A DNA stretch of 64,000 nucleotides from Benthicola sp964195715 (GCA_964195715.1 CAXMRU010000183.1:1-64000), one strand, 5' to 3'. Shown: positions 9,199 to 18,649, counted from the first letter of the stretch. Translations and numbers: made by a program. Notes: generated from the letters alone by a model not told the origin.

Positions 9199-10391
9199 AG
9201 AGCCTCCCGAATCCTCCCACCGACTTCCTCCCAGCGATTTTCGGGGATCGCCAGGGACGCCCTGACGAATCCTTCACCCCCCTCACCCATGGCGGATCCC
9301 GGAAGCAGCACGATACCGGCGTCGAGCAGGAGACGGCGACAGAACTCCTCTGCCGACTCCTGCGTCGGAACCGGGAACCACAGATACAGTGTGCCGCGTG
9401 GCTTCGTGACATCCAGCCCGGCTGCTCGGAAGGCCTTGAACGCAGCCTCGCGTCGGCTGGTGAGATGGTCGACGTTCCACTGAATATACTCATCCGGATC
9501 GTTCAGGACGGCGGCCCCAGCCGCCTGCAGCGCCATGAAGGAACCGGTATCGAAGAACGTCTTCACACGTTTGAGTGCCGCGATCACCGTACGGTTGCCT
9601 GTGGCCCATCCGAGTCGCCAGCCCGTCATGTTGTAAGTCTTCGACATCGAGTGGAACTCGATCCCGACTTCCCTGCCGCCGTCGATGTCGAGCAGACCCG
9701 GCGCCTGGAAGCCATCAAACGTGATCTCGGAATAGGCGTTGTCGAACATCAGAACGGCATTGCGTTCTCGGCACGCCGTCACGACCTCCTCGAGATAGGA
9801 AGCCTCTGCCACCGCAGTCGTCGGGTTGTTCGGATAATTGAGATACACTAGCCGAAGCCTCCCGGGGGCGGATCGGATCGTCTCCGGGGGGATCAGGAAC
9901 CCCTCCTCGGGCCGGAGTGGGACGCGAATCACATCCGCTCCGGCGAAGTAGCTGCCGCCGAAGTACGGGGCGTATCCCGGATCAGGGACGAGCACCGCGT
10001 CACCCTGATCGAGGACGGCGAACGCGGTGAGCGCGATCGCCTCCTTGCTGCCGATGACGGGGAGAACCTCCAGGACCGGGTCGACCGCGGCGCCGAACCG
10101 CCGCATAAGCCAACCGGCGATGGCCTCCCGGTACGCCGGCAAGCCGCGCTGAAAACCGTACTTACTCAGCGCTGGATCCAGCACTGCCTCTCGGAGCGTA
10201 TCGAGCGCTATCCCCGGCACCGGAAGCCCCGGATCTCCGACCCCCAGATCAATCACGGAGCCGCCCTCGGCGACGAGCCGGGCCTTCATGTCCGGCACGT
10301 CGGCCAGGGGATACGGCGGCAACCCCAGGAGACGCCGCGGTGGGCTCCACACGTCCGAATCGATCGGAATGGGAACCGGACCGTTGTTCAT
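9195..10391 (-). CDS. Class I/II PLP aminotransferase, LL-diaminopimelate aminotransferase-like
   Basis: 398-residue fold-type I aminotransferase. The PLP lysine lies in HSMSKTYNMTGWRLG; other marks are LNYPNNPTTAV, the DPGYAPY loop and the arginine segment VRASLAIPENRW near the C-terminus. SMSKTYNMTGWR and the N-terminal PPYPLADVPDMK are typical of the DapL / MTH52-type LL-DAP aminotransferases and of related alanine/aspartate aminotransferases. If DapL, it would convert tetrahydrodipicolinate to LL-DAP for lysine and peptidoglycan. Substrate cannot be read from sequence alone. ATG start with GGAG eight bases upstream; 22 bases after the gene before it, overlapping the next by four. Confidence 0.8.
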   Translation of the reverse strand: MNNGPVPIPIDSDVWSPPRRLLGLPPYPLADVPDMKARLVAEGGSVIDLGVGDPGLPVPGIALDTLREAVLDPALSKYGFQRGLPAYREAIAGWLMRRFGAAVDPVLEVLPVIGSKEAIALTAFAVLDQGDAVLVPDPGYAPYFGGSYFAGADVIRVPLRPEEGFLIPPETIRSAPGRLRLVYLNYPNNPTTAVAEASYLEEVVTACRERNAVLMFDNAYSEITFDGFQAPGLLDIDGGREVGIEFHSMSKTYNMTGWRLGWATGNRTVIAALKRVKTFFDTGSFMALQAAGAAVLNDPDEYIQWNVDHLTSRREAAFKAFRAAGLDVTKPRGTLYLWFPVPTQESAEEFCRRLLLDAGIVLLPGSAMGEGGEGFVRASLAIPENRWEEVGGRIREAL

Positions 10392-10413
10392 GTTAGTGGC
10401 TCCGTCATTCTCT

Positions 10414-11676
10414 TCATGTCTTAAGTGCCTTCTTGCGCGCCGCGGGATAAAGAACGTTGTTGAGGATTAACCGGTAGCCGGCCGAATTCCGAAACAGGTC
10501 CAGATCCGTCGGGGGATCGCCCACGAGGTGTTGTGGATCCTCCGGATCATGCCCCCCGAGGAACGTGAAACTCCCCTCCCCCACATTCCCGTGCAAGTAC
10601 TTGACTACACCAAGGCCGTCGTCACTCCCCAGGACCACGATGCTCGATTTCAATCGGTCTCGATTGAAGCTCGTCGTCAGTCCGTAATAATCCGGCAACA
10701 CGCGCTCGTGAGACTGAGTGAGCATCGCCGGGACCGGATCGATCTTCGCGCTGAAGTCGAACAGTTCGAAACTGCCAAGCGGTCTTCGCCACGGAGTGTT
10801 GACCTGATGACCGTCAATGTCGCTGAACGCGCTTACAGCTTCGTCCAGGACCAGACGAGCATCGGTAAACGCGAGGGCCTGATCCCACGACATCCGATCT
10901 TCGGCCCTGGGGTCGGGGGGCGTACCGTCAGCAAAGGCCGCCGCGAGATCCGCGCTGGCCCCGGCCAGCGCCAGATCGAGAGTCTCGGTTGCCGTGCACA
11001 TGGCAAATAGGAAGCCTCCCTTCTCAACATACTCGCGAATCGTCCGGGCTACCGCCTTTTTGAGCTCGGGCACGTTCGGGAAACCGAACTCGGCTGCGAC
11101 CGTTTCGTTCAGCTCCACCTCATCCCTGAGCCACTCGGATCCCGCGTAGCTCAGGTAGAACTTCGAATACTGGCCGGTGAAATCCTCATGGTGCAGGTGC
11201 AGCCAGTCGTATCGGGTGAGACCTTCGCGCAGGACGTCCCGGTCCCATATCCGGGCGTACGGAATGCCGGCGTACTCGAGAGCCAGCGTGACAGCGTCGT
11301 CCCACGGCGACGAATTCGGAGGCGTATAGACGGCGACCTCAGGAGCCTTTTCGAGCGAGACGGCCTCCATGTTGGCGTCCTCAATGCTTGCGCGTATAGA
11401 AGCCAGTCGGCTACCCGAGAGCGTTTCGGTCGTCACACCCAGGAGGGCCGCCTTGCGCCTTACGTGATCGACGCCGGGTAGCAGGAAGGAACCTCCCCGG
11501 TAGTTCAGAAGCCACTCGGCCCTCTCCCCGGCGGCGATCGACTGGTACACCAATCCATACGCCCGCAGATGGTTCCCCTGCTGTCCGTCCATCGGCACGA
11601 GGAGAGTCTGCGCGTCCGCGATCGCCGGAGACGTGACGATAACCAGGACCGAGACCAGGACGAGTGCCCTCCTCAC
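10414..11676 (-). CDS. Exported protein labelled 'asparagine synthetase B-like' in relatives; amidotransferase-like fold, function unknown
   Basis: 420 residues from GTG at 11676, which overlaps the TGA of the TPR gene (GTGA). This start gives a good signal peptide, VRRALVLVSVLVIV..., cleaved near IADAQ. I chose it over an upstream start at 11772, which would add residues that do not look like a protein terminus. The mature protein begins TLLVPMDGQQGNHLRAYGL, which I recall from Bacteroidetes and Gemmatimonadota proteins named asparagine synthetase B by propagation. It has no N-terminal Cys of a glutaminase nor the synthetase PPi loop, so that name is doubtful. A segment EKGGFLFAMCTATETLDLA resembles the ThuA/class I glutamine amidotransferase-like fold. 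Probably periplasmic. It follows the DUF4175 and TPR genes directly. Confidence 0.65.
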   Translation of the reverse strand: MRRALVLVSVLVIVTSPAIADAQTLLVPMDGQQGNHLRAYGLVYQSIAAGERAEWLLNYRGGSFLLPGVDHVRRKAALLGVTTETLSGSRLASIRASIEDANMEAVSLEKAPEVAVYTPPNSSPWDDAVTLALEYAGIPYARIWDRDVLREGLTRYDWLHLHHEDFTGQYSKFYLSYAGSEWLRDEVELNETVAAEFGFPNVPELKKAVARTIREYVEKGGFLFAMCTATETLDLALAGASADLAAAFADGTPPDPRAEDRMSWDQALAFTDARLVLDEAVSAFSDIDGHQVNTPWRRPLGSFELFDFSAKIDPVPAMLTQSHERVLPDYYGLTTSFNRDRLKSSIVVLGSDDGLGVVKYLHGNVGEGSFTFLGGHDPEDPQHLVGDPPTDLDLFRNSAGYRLILNNVLYPAARKKALKT

Positions 11677-13493
11677 GCGCCCGGCACTCCGTCCCGAAGC
11701 TCGGCCAGGACACGCCTCGCGACGGGCGCCATGGCGCTCTCCGGGTACTCCACGATCAGCCGCTCCAGCCACTCAGCGGCCTGGCCGCGATCCTCCCACC
11801 GTTCGCTGCGGGCCAGGTCGAGAAGCGCGCGAGGAGCCTGAGGCCCTCGGGGCCACGCCCGAACCAGCTTAATCCGGACAGAACGAGCGGCCTGCTCGAG
11901 ATTCGCGGCGTCGAGCTCAGCCGCCGCGAAGGCAGCCAGGCCGGCACCTCCCTCCGAGTCCGCCCCGACCCAGGAGTCCACCGACTCGAGAAGCGGTCCA
12001 GGATCGCCCACCGCCGTCGCCGCCACCACTCCTGCGCCGAGGGCCGCCATGCTCGACGAGTCAGAGCCGTCGACAAGAGACAGAAGCTCTATCGCCTCTA
12101 TGCGCCTCTCGGGCCGTCCGGTCGGAACGGCAGCAGCCAGCTGCAGGTGCCCGCGTGCAGCACCGGGTCGTCCGTCCAGCACCTCCAAGCGGCCGTACGC
12201 ACCGGCCCGAAGCGCTGCCTGCTCTACATCCGCTGGCTGAATTCCTTCCAGCACGGACCGGGCTCGCGCCAGCGCTCCGCTGTCCATCCACGCGCGGGCC
12301 GTCTCCACGCCCAGGCGGACAGCGGCCTGCCGATCCTCCGGATACCGGTTCCGATGTTCCCTGAGCAGCGCCTCTGCTGTCTCAGGGTCATCCCCAACAG
12401 CCAGCCCGTGCAGGCGGCGCAACGAAAGGCCGTAGACGTCTGATCCTGGCATCGACTCCTCGAGCAGGCGCGTGAAATCCTCGCGCGCCTTTTCGTAGTC
12501 CCCAGCCTCGTAGTACAGATCCGCGGCCATCGCTCTCCAGTATCGTGCATCCTCGGCCGAACGGGCCGACCCCGCGAGTGACCCGGCTCCCCACGCTGCG
12601 CCAGCCAGATCTCCAGACTCCCGAGCCCGCGTAACGTAGTCCCTGAGAACCTCGGCTCTGCTCAGCTCCGGAAGATCAGCCATCACGGCCTCCACGAGAT
12701 CCCGAGCCCACGCCCGCTCGCCGAGCAGCAACGCGAGATGCAACGCTCCTCTGCGCTCAAGAATTGTGATGTCCGCCGTCCCCAGCTCCTCTTTGAGCGC
12801 GTCCACAGCATCGTCCCGCCGGGTCGCTGGATCGCCGATACGCCTCTCCACCGCTTCGACTCCCACCTCACCCCATGTCAGCATCGCTCGCCACTCGACA
12901 GCCGCTGACCCGTAGGATCTCAAGCCGGCCTTCAGCTCCGCGAGCTCCTGGATGAACAGTCGATTTGATCCGATCGCGGACCGTCCTCCCTCCAGGACTT
13001 GAATCGCGACCGCGCGCTCTCCAGCTCTAGCCCACAGACCCGACAGCTCTACGTAGGCCGCCTGCTCCATCGGCTCCTCGCGCACCCAGCGTCCCGCGAC
13101 ACTCAACGCGCTGTCCTGCAAACCGGCGCCTGAGAGGGCACGTATCCACACGTGGCGCACGGCGGGAAGACCTGAGTCATCGAGACGCACAGCTTCCTCC
13201 GCCCACGGAAGCACCCGCTCCGGCTCGCCCGCCCTCTCAGACATCTGCGCGAGCATGAGGAGGGCTGAAACTGACACGGGCTGATCCTGCAACAGGTTCT
13301 CCAGTGCTCTCTGCGCCTCTTCCCCACGACCCGCCCGCTCGAGTCTCTCGGCCTGCTCCAGCACGCGGTTCTCGCGGACCGCGCCAGACCCGGAGTCCTG
13401 ACCTGAAGCAGAACCGACCTGACACCCCAGTAAGGCCAGACATGCCAGGACCGGCCGGGTGAACCGCCGACCTCGTGCCCTCGCCCCGCTCAC
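11673..13493 (-). CDS. TPR-repeat lipoprotein
   Basis: 606 residues. The N-terminus is a signal peptide with lipobox LALLGC near residue 24, so it should be lipidated. From about residue 45 to the end it is almost wholly alpha-helical and Ala/Glu/Arg-rich with TPR-like 34-residue units; recognisable ones include AGRGEEAQRALENLL, EAGDYEKAREDFTRLLEE and, at the C-terminus, DRGQAAEWLERLIVEYPES. TPR proteins act as scaffolds. The start is GTG within a GTGA overlap with the DUF4175 gene, and its stop overlaps the next gene in the same way, so the three products are likely made in similar amounts. Partner proteins are unknown. Confidence 0.75.
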   Translation of the reverse strand: MSGARARGRRFTRPVLACLALLGCQVGSASGQDSGSGAVRENRVLEQAERLERAGRGEEAQRALENLLQDQPVSVSALLMLAQMSERAGEPERVLPWAEEAVRLDDSGLPAVRHVWIRALSGAGLQDSALSVAGRWVREEPMEQAAYVELSGLWARAGERAVAIQVLEGGRSAIGSNRLFIQELAELKAGLRSYGSAAVEWRAMLTWGEVGVEAVERRIGDPATRRDDAVDALKEELGTADITILERRGALHLALLLGERAWARDLVEAVMADLPELSRAEVLRDYVTRARESGDLAGAAWGAGSLAGSARSAEDARYWRAMAADLYYEAGDYEKAREDFTRLLEESMPGSDVYGLSLRRLHGLAVGDDPETAEALLREHRNRYPEDRQAAVRLGVETARAWMDSGALARARSVLEGIQPADVEQAALRAGAYGRLEVLDGRPGAARGHLQLAAAVPTGRPERRIEAIELLSLVDGSDSSSMAALGAGVVAATAVGDPGPLLESVDSWVGADSEGGAGLAAFAAAELDAANLEQAARSVRIKLVRAWPRGPQAPRALLDLARSERWEDRGQAAEWLERLIVEYPESAMAPVARRVLAELRDGVPGA

Positions 13494-16400
13494 TGAGTCC
13501 CGCCTGCCTGGACTGCGTTAAGGCGGTCGAAGTACTCGTACACGAGACGCCGCTGCGCAGATGTCAGCTCATGCATCCGGCTCTCATCCGGATACGGGAA
13601 CCGCGGGCCGGCCTCGACACCGGTGGCATCCTCCGGAACGAGGATGATCCCCGCCCGTGCCGTGGTCGATTCCCTTCTTCTCGGATCCTCATCATTCTGT
13701 TCCAGAGACCGCCCCGCATCGAGCAGCCGTCGGAACAGCCGTTCCTGGCGTGCCAGGGTCTCCCGGTCCAGCGCTCCGTCCGCCAACCGGCGGGCGATCT
13801 GTTCGGCCTCGGCGGCCAGGTCGCCTGGCCGCCCCCCCAACTCGCCGGCGGCGCGCTCCACGGCCAGTTCCGCCAGGCCCCTGGCAATCTCCTCCTGCCG
13901 GCCCGCCAGCTCGCCGAGGCGATCATCGAGCTCCTGTCCTCCACGACTGAGCAGGAAGAGCTCTCCAGCATCAGCATTGATGCCGGCCTGGCGCTGTCCC
14001 ATGCGCGCCAGCCTCTCGAGAGCCTCCTCCATGCCGGTCGCCGAGTTGGCTTCAGCCATCGCCTGCCGACTCGCCACGAGGGAGCCCGCAAGATCGGCCA
14101 ACGCCTGGACGACTGCTTCCCCCTCACGAACCGCCTCCGCCCGGCGCACCGCCCCTCCCGCCAGGCTCTGCCCGAGGGCAACCATCTCCTCACCGGCCTC
14201 GGCCACGGCTGTGCCGGAGCGTCGATCGAGCAGGGCTGTCTTCCTACCTGCCTCCGCGAGAGCCTGGGACAGATTGTCGAGGCCCTCCCTGAGCGCGGCC
14301 TGACTGCCGGAAAGGCCTTCCGGCGGAGTCCCGGCGCGTAGCTGTTCGACGATCCGCTGCTGCTCCTTCGCCAGCTCAAGCGCCTCGGTCGCGGCTAGGT
14401 CGACCGCCTCCAGCGCCTCCTCTCGCCAATCGTTCGACAGCGCCTCCGATGCTGCCGTGAGCTCTTTCTCTGCCCGCTTCAGCTGCTCGGCGGCAGCAGC
14501 AGCCCAAGCTGATCTGCGCCGTGAAACGGCCTCACGTCCAGGATCTCTTTCGAACTCCTGAACGGCGGACCGTATGTCGTTTCCCGCGGATCGCATGTCC
14601 GACGCCGCCCTACGACTCTTCTCGGCTGACTCTCCGGCTTGCTGCGTCTCGAGCCGATCTGAAAGGCTTTCCACTTCGCGAGCCAGGTCGTCCACGACGC
14701 TCGCCAGGTCACGCTCCACGGACGCCCATTCGTCGTCAGACCCCATGCTCCGGGCCGCACGCTCCTGGCGTTCCGCCAGCGCACGGGCCTTCTCTACGGC
14801 TCCCCTCAAGGACTGCTCAAGCGCCACTCGCTCCATCAGCCCCAGGGCCCGGTAGAGCCGCTCCTCCAGCGTAGCAGAATCTCCCGCGAGGTCCGACAGC
14901 GCACTTCGCATCTGCTCACGGTCGAGGCCCCGCATGGCATCCTCCAGCGCTTCTATCCGGTCGCCCAGGTCCGACTCAAGGATCTCCCGATACAGCTCCT
15001 CGAGTTGTTCAAGGCCGGCACGCAGATCCGGGGCGGTGAGCGGCGCGGACGCCACGCCTCTGCGCATGTCGGCCAGCTCTTCTCGCATGCGTTCGAGCGC
15101 TGACTCGACATCGCGAGCCTCGCTCAATAAATCGCGAGCCTCTTCTGTCCCCGCGAAATCGGCCCGATTCGGGCGGATGTCCCGCCCATCAGGTTCCTCA
15201 CTTCCGCTCGCAGCTCTTCGCGACGCGTCTCTTGCGTCATCCGCCAGCTGCCCGGCCATCTCATCCAGGGATCGCGCCGCCTCCGCGAGGGTCTCCAGCC
15301 TCCGGGCCGCCTCCCTACGCATGTCCTCGAGACTGGAGAGTCGGACTCTGAAGGTGTCCGACGCTACCGGACGTGTAGAAGGATTCGCGTCGGTCGCGGT
15401 GGCGTAGTAGACCACCTCGTCACCGGGGAAGAACCCCTGGCCGTCAAGATCGATAGTCGGACGCAGAACGAGCCGCCGAGCGGCATCACCTTCCGCGAGG
15501 GCAATGCGAGACTCCGGGTCTCGCAGACCCATTGCCGACTCGCGCCACCACACGAGATTCACACGCGTGATTCCGTTGTCGTCCCGCGCCTCGATGACCA
15601 GTGCCAGGGACCGGTCGATCCCTAGCATACGATCCTCGCCGGGATAGACGATCGCGATCGACGGAGCCGCGTCCTGAATAACAGACAGGTCTATGGCCGG
15701 CGGTAACTTGACGCCCGGAACCTCTCCCGCGGGCTGCAACCACCAGGCGAGCCGCGCGTCGCCGCTTGCCCTGATCACGCCCCGGGCCACGTCACCTGTC
15801 ACATCCAGCACGACCGTATCCATTCCCATCGCCGTGAATCGCTGCAAACCCACTCCTCCAACCGGGTGGTTCATGCGCGCGCGAATATCCATGACGGTAC
15901 CCACGGTGACGGTGAGCGCCCTGATCGGGCCACCGATCGTTTCGGCGGGGCGGCGTAGATACGACGGGTAGGTCAGGCCAACCTGCAGGTCCGTGATCGT
16001 GAGAGGATCCACCGGAACCACGAGAAACGTGTCCGTCGCTGCTCCTCGATCGTCGTCGGCCCAGTAACGAGTGGGATCGTCCACCGGTCCTATCACGCCG
16101 ACGGCCACTTCCCTCGCGACAGCTAGCTCTTCCCGCACCGCAGGAGCCCCGGAACCAGCCTGGCCGAGAGTAATCCGACGCCTACCCGAAGCCATCACGC
16201 GAACCGGAAAATTCTCGCCCCTGAGTACGTGCCCCCCGGCTGGCTCGAGGCGCAGAGGTGGTGGCGGTGGCGGGAAGGAAACCATCCACGGACGCATCAG
16301 GACCGTGGCTGTATCCGTCCCGGCGGACGGCCCCGCGGCAGAGCCCAAGGTCAGCGCGCCAACCGCGGCGGCCAGACCCGGAAGAACGACGCTTCGTACA

Positions 16401-16852
16401 CGGCGAAGAGCCTCGAACGATTCGGGCATGAGCACCCGCGGGCCCTTCCCGCTTAGAGCGTCTGCCACGCGGCGCCTGTGGAGACGCGCCAGGTCCGGAG
16501 AATCGAGGTTTGCCTCAGCACCCAGTTCCAGTGCCCCGACGAGCTCGCCTCGTGCAAGCCCCGTGGCCCTCTCCGCCTGCTCCGCCATTGCGTGCAGACG
16601 ATGCATGCTGACGGATCTGCCCGCGATGAAACCTGCCAGACCTGCGGCCGCCATCGACGCCGCGGCGAACAGCATGGGAAGTGGAGAACCGGCCTCCTGG
16701 AGCCAGGCATAGGGCAACCACGCGGCTACGGCGAGCAGCGCCACCAGGGCGAGGCCTCCGATGGCCCCTCTCCACAGCACGATGTGCCGGCCCGTGGTCC
16801 GGACGATGGCCTCGATCCGAGCAAGCTCGAGGCTTGCCTCTCTCGGCGTCAC
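13490..16852 (-). CDS. DUF4175-family large membrane-anchored coiled-coil protein
   Basis: 1120 residues. Two membrane helices near residues 27-50 and 58-78 (GGLALVALLAVAAWLPY, MLFAAASMAAAGLAGF), and a third hydrophobic stretch near 155-175. Residues about 190-500 are a beta-rich, probably periplasmic region containing FPPPPPPLRLEPAGG, TYPSYLRRP and VIEARDDNGITRVNLVW. From about 510 to 1090 the sequence is an almost unbroken Glu/Arg/Ala coiled coil (ARRLETLAEAARSLDEM, LARQERLFRRLLDAG). This architecture is that of DUF4175 proteins. GTG start overlapping rsmI by four bases. No catalytic motif seen; a structural or scaffolding role in the envelope is likely. Confidence 0.8.
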   Translation of the reverse strand: MTPREASLELARIEAIVRTTGRHIVLWRGAIGGLALVALLAVAAWLPYAWLQEAGSPLPMLFAAASMAAAGLAGFIAGRSVSMHRLHAMAEQAERATGLARGELVGALELGAEANLDSPDLARLHRRRVADALSGKGPRVLMPESFEALRRVRSVVLPGLAAAVGALTLGSAAGPSAGTDTATVLMRPWMVSFPPPPPPLRLEPAGGHVLRGENFPVRVMASGRRRITLGQAGSGAPAVREELAVAREVAVGVIGPVDDPTRYWADDDRGAATDTFLVVPVDPLTITDLQVGLTYPSYLRRPAETIGGPIRALTVTVGTVMDIRARMNHPVGGVGLQRFTAMGMDTVVLDVTGDVARGVIRASGDARLAWWLQPAGEVPGVKLPPAIDLSVIQDAAPSIAIVYPGEDRMLGIDRSLALVIEARDDNGITRVNLVWWRESAMGLRDPESRIALAEGDAARRLVLRPTIDLDGQGFFPGDEVVYYATATDANPSTRPVASDTFRVRLSSLEDMRREAARRLETLAEAARSLDEMAGQLADDARDASRRAASGSEEPDGRDIRPNRADFAGTEEARDLLSEARDVESALERMREELADMRRGVASAPLTAPDLRAGLEQLEELYREILESDLGDRIEALEDAMRGLDREQMRSALSDLAGDSATLEERLYRALGLMERVALEQSLRGAVEKARALAERQERAARSMGSDDEWASVERDLASVVDDLAREVESLSDRLETQQAGESAEKSRRAASDMRSAGNDIRSAVQEFERDPGREAVSRRRSAWAAAAAEQLKRAEKELTAASEALSNDWREEALEAVDLAATEALELAKEQQRIVEQLRAGTPPEGLSGSQAALREGLDNLSQALAEAGRKTALLDRRSGTAVAEAGEEMVALGQSLAGGAVRRAEAVREGEAVVQALADLAGSLVASRQAMAEANSATGMEEALERLARMGQRQAGINADAGELFLLSRGGQELDDRLGELAGRQEEIARGLAELAVERAAGELGGRPGDLAAEAEQIARRLADGALDRETLARQERLFRRLLDAGRSLEQNDEDPRRRESTTARAGIILVPEDATGVEAGPRFPYPDESRMHELTSAQRRLVYEYFDRLNAVQAGGTQ

Positions 16853-17697
16853 TTCCGTGCCGCCGCCCTGAGAGCCAGCTCGTAGGCCCGGTTTCGCGTC
16901 ATCCCGAACTCTCCCCTCAAACGACGCGCGATCTCTTGCGTCGTTCGTCCCTCTCCCGCCAGCTGCTCCGCAATGATCGCCGCCTGTTCTTCGTCCACGC
17001 TCTCCCGAGCCGGATTGCCGGTCTTACCCTCGAGAACGACCGTCACTTCTCCTCGAACGCTCTCACCCGAGTAGTATTCCACGTGGCCCGCCACCGTTCC
17101 GTGGCGAACCTCCTCGTGCAGCTTGGTCAACTCGCGGCATACGACACAGCGACGGTCGCTCGATCCGCGCTCGGACCACTCCCGGAGGAGGTCCACCAAA
17201 CGCCCGGGAGCCTCGAATAGGACCACGGTGTCCGGTGAGTCCAACACCTGGGACATCCACTCGTCCCTCGCCCGCCCCTTTCGCGGCGCGAAACCGAGAA
17301 ACAGGAACCGGCCGGCCTGCATGCCGGAGGCTGCGAGCGCCGCCGTCACTGCGGAAGGTCCGGGAATGGGCTCAATGCGGAACCCTGCCTCTGCCACTGC
17401 CGCGACCACCCGCGCCCCGGGGTCCGACACCGTTGGCGTTCCCGCATCGGTTATTAGGGCGCAGTCTTCGCCAGCCGCCAGCCGACCGAGGACCTCCTTC
17501 ACTCGGCTCGCTTCGTTGTGCTCGTGCAGGGAACGCAGCGGTGTTCTGAATCCGAAATGGCGAAGCAGAGTCCCGCTGTGCCGAGTGTCCTCCGCATACA
17601 GCACCGACACGCCCTCCAGAGTACTCAGGGCGCGTGCGGACAGATCGGACAGATTGCCGATCGGAGTACTGACCAGATAGAGAGTTCCTTGCGTCAT
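16849..17697 (-). CDS. rsmI: 16S rRNA (cytidine(1402)-2'-O)-methyltransferase RsmI
   Basis: SAM-dependent methyltransferase for C1402 in the decoding centre. 282 residues (E. coli 286). Begins GTLYLVSTPIGNLSDLS, the family signature; then VLYAEDTRHSG, ALITDAGTPTVSDPG and IPGPSAVTAALAASG, all tetrapyrrole-methylase-fold marks. The ATG at 17697 sits only nine bases after a strong hairpin whose 3' arm contains GGAGG. It is followed by the DUF4175 gene with a four-base overlap. Confidence 0.96.
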   Translation of the reverse strand: MTQGTLYLVSTPIGNLSDLSARALSTLEGVSVLYAEDTRHSGTLLRHFGFRTPLRSLHEHNEASRVKEVLGRLAAGEDCALITDAGTPTVSDPGARVVAAVAEAGFRIEPIPGPSAVTAALAASGMQAGRFLFLGFAPRKGRARDEWMSQVLDSPDTVVLFEAPGRLVDLLREWSERGSSDRRCVVCRELTKLHEEVRHGTVAGHVEYYSGESVRGEVTVVLEGKTGNPARESVDEEQAAIIAEQLAGEGRTTQEIARRLRGEFGMTRNRAYELALRAAARK

Positions 17698-17706
17698 CCT
17701 GAACGA

Positions 17707-17738
17707 GCGCCCTCCGCCCGTATGACGGGGGAGGGCGC
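17707..17738 (-). promoter_or_regulatory. Strong hairpin between thioredoxin and rsmI that buries a GGAGG
   Basis: The arms GCGCCCTCC and GGAGGGCGC pair, and the stem continues inside with one bulged G to a three-base loop, about 14 pairs in all. No T-run follows on either strand, so it is a poor intrinsic terminator. On the minus-strand RNA the 3' arm holds GGAGG 13 bases before the rsmI ATG. It could mark the end of the thioredoxin message, act as a stability element, or limit rsmI translation. Confidence 0.5.
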
Positions 17739-17769
17739 CTCTCCTACAGTGGCTGCGAGCGAGTATTGA

Positions 17770-18099
17770 TCAGACGTACTGCTGGATCTTCTGTTCCAGG
17801 TGTGACTTCGGCACCGCTCCAACGACCACGTCCACGAGCTCGCCGTCCTTGAAGTACAGGATGCTGGGGATCGAGCGAATCCCATAGCGCTGAGAAATGA
17901 CGCGGTTGGAGTCGACGTCGAGCTTTCCGACCTTAACCTGCCCCACGTACTCGTTCGCCAGCTCGGCGACGACCGGGCCCACGAGACGGCACGGCCCGCA
18001 CCACTCGGCCCAGAAGTCCACGATCGCGAGCCCCTCGCTCGACTCGATTTCCTCTCCGAAATTGTCGTCAGTCAGGGTGATGAGTTCTACAGTTGACAC
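17770..18099 (-). CDS. trxA: Thioredoxin
   Basis: Cytoplasmic disulfide reductase of 109 residues, standard thioredoxin length. Active site WCGPC near residue 33 in VDFWAEWCGPCR; cis-Pro in IRSIPSILYFKDG. The open frame extends upstream to 18219, but I place the start at GTG 18099: it is preceded by GAGGAAG with six bases of spacing and gives the normal N-terminus. Separated from rsmI by a hairpin and divergent from the methylmalonyl-CoA epimerase gene. Confidence 0.93.
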   Translation of the reverse strand: MSTVELITLTDDNFGEEIESSEGLAIVDFWAEWCGPCRLVGPVVAELANEYVGQVKVGKLDVDSNRVISQRYGIRSIPSILYFKDGELVDVVVGAVPKSHLEQKIQQYV

Positions 18100-18137
18100 G
18101 ATGCTTCCTCGTTCCAGGTGGTAAAGCACTTGCTTCG

Positions 18138-18168
18138 AGTCTAGTTTCCGGTCCCGACGCCCTGTCAG
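18138..18168 (-). promoter_or_regulatory. Possible promoter for thioredoxin
   Basis: Read on the minus strand: CTGACA (18168-18163), spacer 19, TAGACT (18143-18138). Spacing is long, so this is only a weak candidate in the 112-base divergent gap between thioredoxin and the epimerase. Confidence 0.3.
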
Positions 18169-18211
18169 ACACGCCCGCAGGGCATCAATAAAACGCCATA
18201 CGGGAACCGGA

Positions 18212-18613
18212 ATGGTCAAGATCGATCACGTCGGAATCGCCGTCAATGCCCTGGCTTCCTCCGTTCCGGCCTTCGAGGCCGTGTTGGGTGAAAACCCGGC
18301 AGGCCGAGAAACGGTTCCATCTGAAGACGTGACGGTCGTCTTCTTCGGGCGCGGAATCGGCCGCATCGAACTCCTCGAGCCGCTGAGCGCCGAGTCGCCA
18401 ATCGCCCGGTTCATCGAGCGCCGGGGCCCTGGCCTCCATCATATCTGCTTCAGAGTCCCCGACATCGGCGAAGCACTCCGTCGCCTGGAGGAATCCGGGG
18501 TTGTTCCGATCCCACCCGGGATTCGCGACGGGGCCGAAGGTCGCCGTGTGGCGTTTCTCCACCCGAGAGACTGCGGCGGAGTGCTCGTGGAGCTTGCCGA
18601 AGGCTCCGACTGA
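18212..18613 (+). CDS. mce: Methylmalonyl-CoA epimerase
   Basis: 133 residues, VOC (glyoxalase) fold. Interconverts (2R)- and (2S)-methylmalonyl-CoA in propionate and branched-chain metabolism. N-terminus KIDHVGIAVN carries the first metal His; GLHHICFRVPD carries another conserved His; the C-terminal HPRDCGGVLVEL includes the metal Glu. The match to the family is close along its length. No mutase genes are nearby. It is isolated: divergent from thioredoxin and convergent with the next gene. Confidence 0.9.
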   Translation: MVKIDHVGIAVNALASSVPAFEAVLGENPAGRETVPSEDVTVVFFGRGIGRIELLEPLSAESPIARFIERRGPGLHHICFRVPDIGEALRRLEESGVVPIPPGIRDGAEGRRVAFLHPRDCGGVLVELAEGSD

Positions 18614-18649
18614 GCCTGGCTCGACTTCGGGGCCCGGGCCACGGCAGGC

